Of a stretch of DNA of 7,420 bases, positions 5,987-7,420 are shown in pieces. The position numbers and the translations under genes are program-made. The stretch covers positions 403 to 7,822 of the forward strand of contig DOZZ01000147.1 in NCBI GenBank assembly GCA_003517725.1, written 5' to 3'. The notes below the pieces were generated by a model. That model saw only the letters and a program-made list of their open reading frames with translations, ran no database searches and was not told the origin of the DNA. Each line of letters begins with the position of its first letter. The stretch's first letter is position 1. This stretch comes from Bryobacterales bacterium (lineage in GTDB: Bacteria; Acidobacteriota; Terriglobia; Bryobacterales; Bryobacteraceae).

Positions 5987-7419
5987 CACCGCCGCCCAAC
6001 GTGCCGCCAGTCCGCCCGGCCCGCTACCATTCGATCGCCTGGCCGCTGATTCTGATTCTGGTGGGCGTGGCCTTCCTGTTCCGGAATTTCGTGCCGTCCA
6101 TTCCCATCTGGCAGTTGTTCGCGAGTTACTGGCCGGTCCTGCTGATCGCCCTCGGATTAATTCGCGCGGCCGAAGTGCTGTGGGCCTTCCATACTACCGG
6201 CGATGCCCACCGCTATCGCGGCCTGAGCGGCGGCGGCGTCATTTGGCTGGTGCTGCTGTGCCTGGTGATTGCGGGCGTCAGCCGGCACGGCGGTCCCCGC
6301 TTCACCCACTTCGGCGCCGGCGGCTTGGACCTGTTCGGAGAGCAATTCGACTATCCGGTGTCGTTGTCACAGGGAGCTGGGCCGGCCAAGCGCCTGGTGC
6401 TTGAAAATTTGCGCGGCAACGTGACGGTTTCGGGCGGCGACAGCCCGGACGTCCACATCGAGGGTCACCGCAGCATCAAGGCCTACAACCAGGCCGCGGC
6501 CGACGATGCCAACCGCCGCTCGGAGTTGCGCCTGGTGGTCGAAGGCGACCAGCTTATTTTGCGCTCCTCGGAGCCGGCCATTCGCATAGGCCACCGCGTC
6601 TCGAATCAAATGGGCTTCGGGCCGCCGCGCTTCGGCCCACGCGGCATGGACATGGAGGCGTCGATGGATATTGACATCACCGTGCCGCGGCAGCTGAGCG
6701 TCGATGCGCATGGCCGCTCGGGCGATTTGACGGTCAACACCATCGCCGGCGACGTGAATGTCTCGGCGCAGCGCGGCGAAGTACGGCTGACCGGTATCGG
6801 CGGCACGGCCCATATCGAACTGGTGCGCGGCTCGCTGGTACGCGCGGCGGACGTGAAGGGCGACGTCGATCTGGAAGGCCGCGGCTCGGATGTACAGCTC
6901 GAGAACATCGCCGGCCAGGTGACCATCAACGGTTCTTTTTCAGGCACGCTGGAATTTCGCAATCTGGCCAAGGCGCTGCATTTTGAATCGGAGCGCACCG
7001 ACCTGAAGATCGCGCAAGTCCCGGGCAACATCACGATGGATCTCGGCAACTTCCGCGCCACCGACCTGGTAGGCCCGGTGCACTTCGTCACGCGCTCGCG
7101 CGACATCCACATCGACGGCTTTACGGAATCGCTGGAGCTCGAAGTGGAACATGGGGACATCCAGTTGAAGCCCGGTAAGGCGCCGGTGCCTAAGATCGAT
7201 GTACACGCACGCAGCGGCGACATCCATCTGGACCTGCCCCCGAACGCGTCATTCAACCTGAAGGGGAATTCGTTGCAAGGCGAAGTGCGTAACGATTACG
7301 GCGAGGGCGTGGAGGTTCTGGGCGAAGGCCGCTCGGCCACGCTGCGCAGCGTCAACCCGTCCGGCCCGACGGTAACGATAGCAACCAATCGCGGAACAGT
7401 CTCGGTGGGCAAAACCTAG
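5983..7419 (+). CDS. LiaF/LiaG-like membrane protein with C-terminal DUF4097 beta-solenoid domain
   Basis: A complete 478-residue protein ending one base before the window edge. Its ATG overlaps the previous stop by ATGA; a longer frame from 5902 would overlap that gene further and is unlikely. The N-terminus has three helices at about 18-36 (AWPLILILVGVAFLFRN), 43-60 (SYWPVLLIALGLI) and 86-100 (VIWLVLLCLVIAGV), the first two forming the LiaF-like module. From about 136 to the end there are short repeating strands of the DUF4097 type (LVLENLRGNVTVSGG, IDITVPRQLSVDAHGRSGDL), with recurrent 'SGD' or 'SRD' turns at 245-248, 372-374 and 410-413. DUF4097 is described as a putative adhesin and forms a right-handed beta-solenoid; LiaG of Bacillus has this domain. 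It lacks a cleavable signal peptide, so it is probably anchored in the inner membrane. Whether the solenoid faces the periplasm or cytoplasm is not settled by sequence. Confidence 0.87.
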   Translation: MTPPPNVPPVRPARYHSIAWPLILILVGVAFLFRNFVPSIPIWQLFASYWPVLLIALGLIRAAEVLWAFHTTGDAHRYRGLSGGGVIWLVLLCLVIAGVSRHGGPRFTHFGAGGLDLFGEQFDYPVSLSQGAGPAKRLVLENLRGNVTVSGGDSPDVHIEGHRSIKAYNQAAADDANRRSELRLVVEGDQLILRSSEPAIRIGHRVSNQMGFGPPRFGPRGMDMEASMDIDITVPRQLSVDAHGRSGDLTVNTIAGDVNVSAQRGEVRLTGIGGTAHIELVRGSLVRAADVKGDVDLEGRGSDVQLENIAGQVTINGSFSGTLEFRNLAKALHFESERTDLKIAQVPGNITMDLGNFRATDLVGPVHFVTRSRDIHIDGFTESLELEVEHGDIQLKPGKAPVPKIDVHARSGDIHLDLPPNASFNLKGNSLQGEVRNDYGEGVEVLGEGRSATLRSVNPSGPTVTIATNRGTVSVGKT

Positions 7420-7420
7420 T

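Noticed and set aside
6606..7256. A 216-codon minus-strand open frame opposite the DUF4097 domain
   Set aside because: The plus-strand frame has a clear repeating beta-strand pattern over the same stretch. The minus frame is a low-complexity shadow.

Overview
This is a GC-rich bacterial chromosome segment with dense coding, short overlaps and no tRNA, rRNA, insertion sequence or CRISPR array. The gene set suggests an Acidobacteriota-like organism (Solibacter/Bryobacter type): a housekeeping sigma factor next to nrdR, an ECF sigma/zinc anti-sigma pair leading a string of LiaF-like and DUF4097 proteins, and intergenic GGCTGAAGCC-type hairpin repeats. The phylum is an inference from gene content and style, not from a marker match.

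Left part (1-1103): a minus-strand gene cut by the window edge, whose product looks like the N-terminus of ribosomal protein L11 methyltransferase (PrmA), diverges from a complete plus-strand dihydrodipicolinate-synthase-family gene. Their start codons are only 7 bases apart. The DapA-family protein keeps the fold signatures, but the Schiff-base lysine and the three proton-relay residues all appear substituted.

Middle (1099-3267, minus strand): nrdR (ribonucleotide reductase repressor) lies upstream of the primary sigma factor gene rpoD, with 180 bases between them. rpoD converges on the dapA-like gene across a 52-base gap filled by a paired-hairpin repeat, whose outer arms supply the stop codons of both genes. 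The 402-base gap between nrdR and the next operon (3268-3669) has no convincing gene. It holds a second, covarying copy of the same paired hairpin, a probable third partial copy, an inverted repeat and a candidate promoter.

Right part (3670-7419, plus strand): five tightly packed genes form an evident operon. They encode an ECF sigma factor, a membrane anti-sigma factor with a Cys/His zinc-binding motif, a membrane protein with an N-terminal B-box-like zinc finger, a 73-residue two-helix membrane protein, and a 478-residue protein with three membrane helices followed by a DUF4097 beta-solenoid. Three of the four junctions are ATGA overlaps and the fourth gap is 12 bases. The last three proteins all carry versions of one LiaF-like membrane module. 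The simplest reading is a self-controlled envelope-stress unit, in which the anti-sigma factor holds the sigma factor at the membrane and the LiaF/LiaG-like proteins sense or respond to envelope state. That role is inferred from domains and context and is not demonstrated by the sequence.
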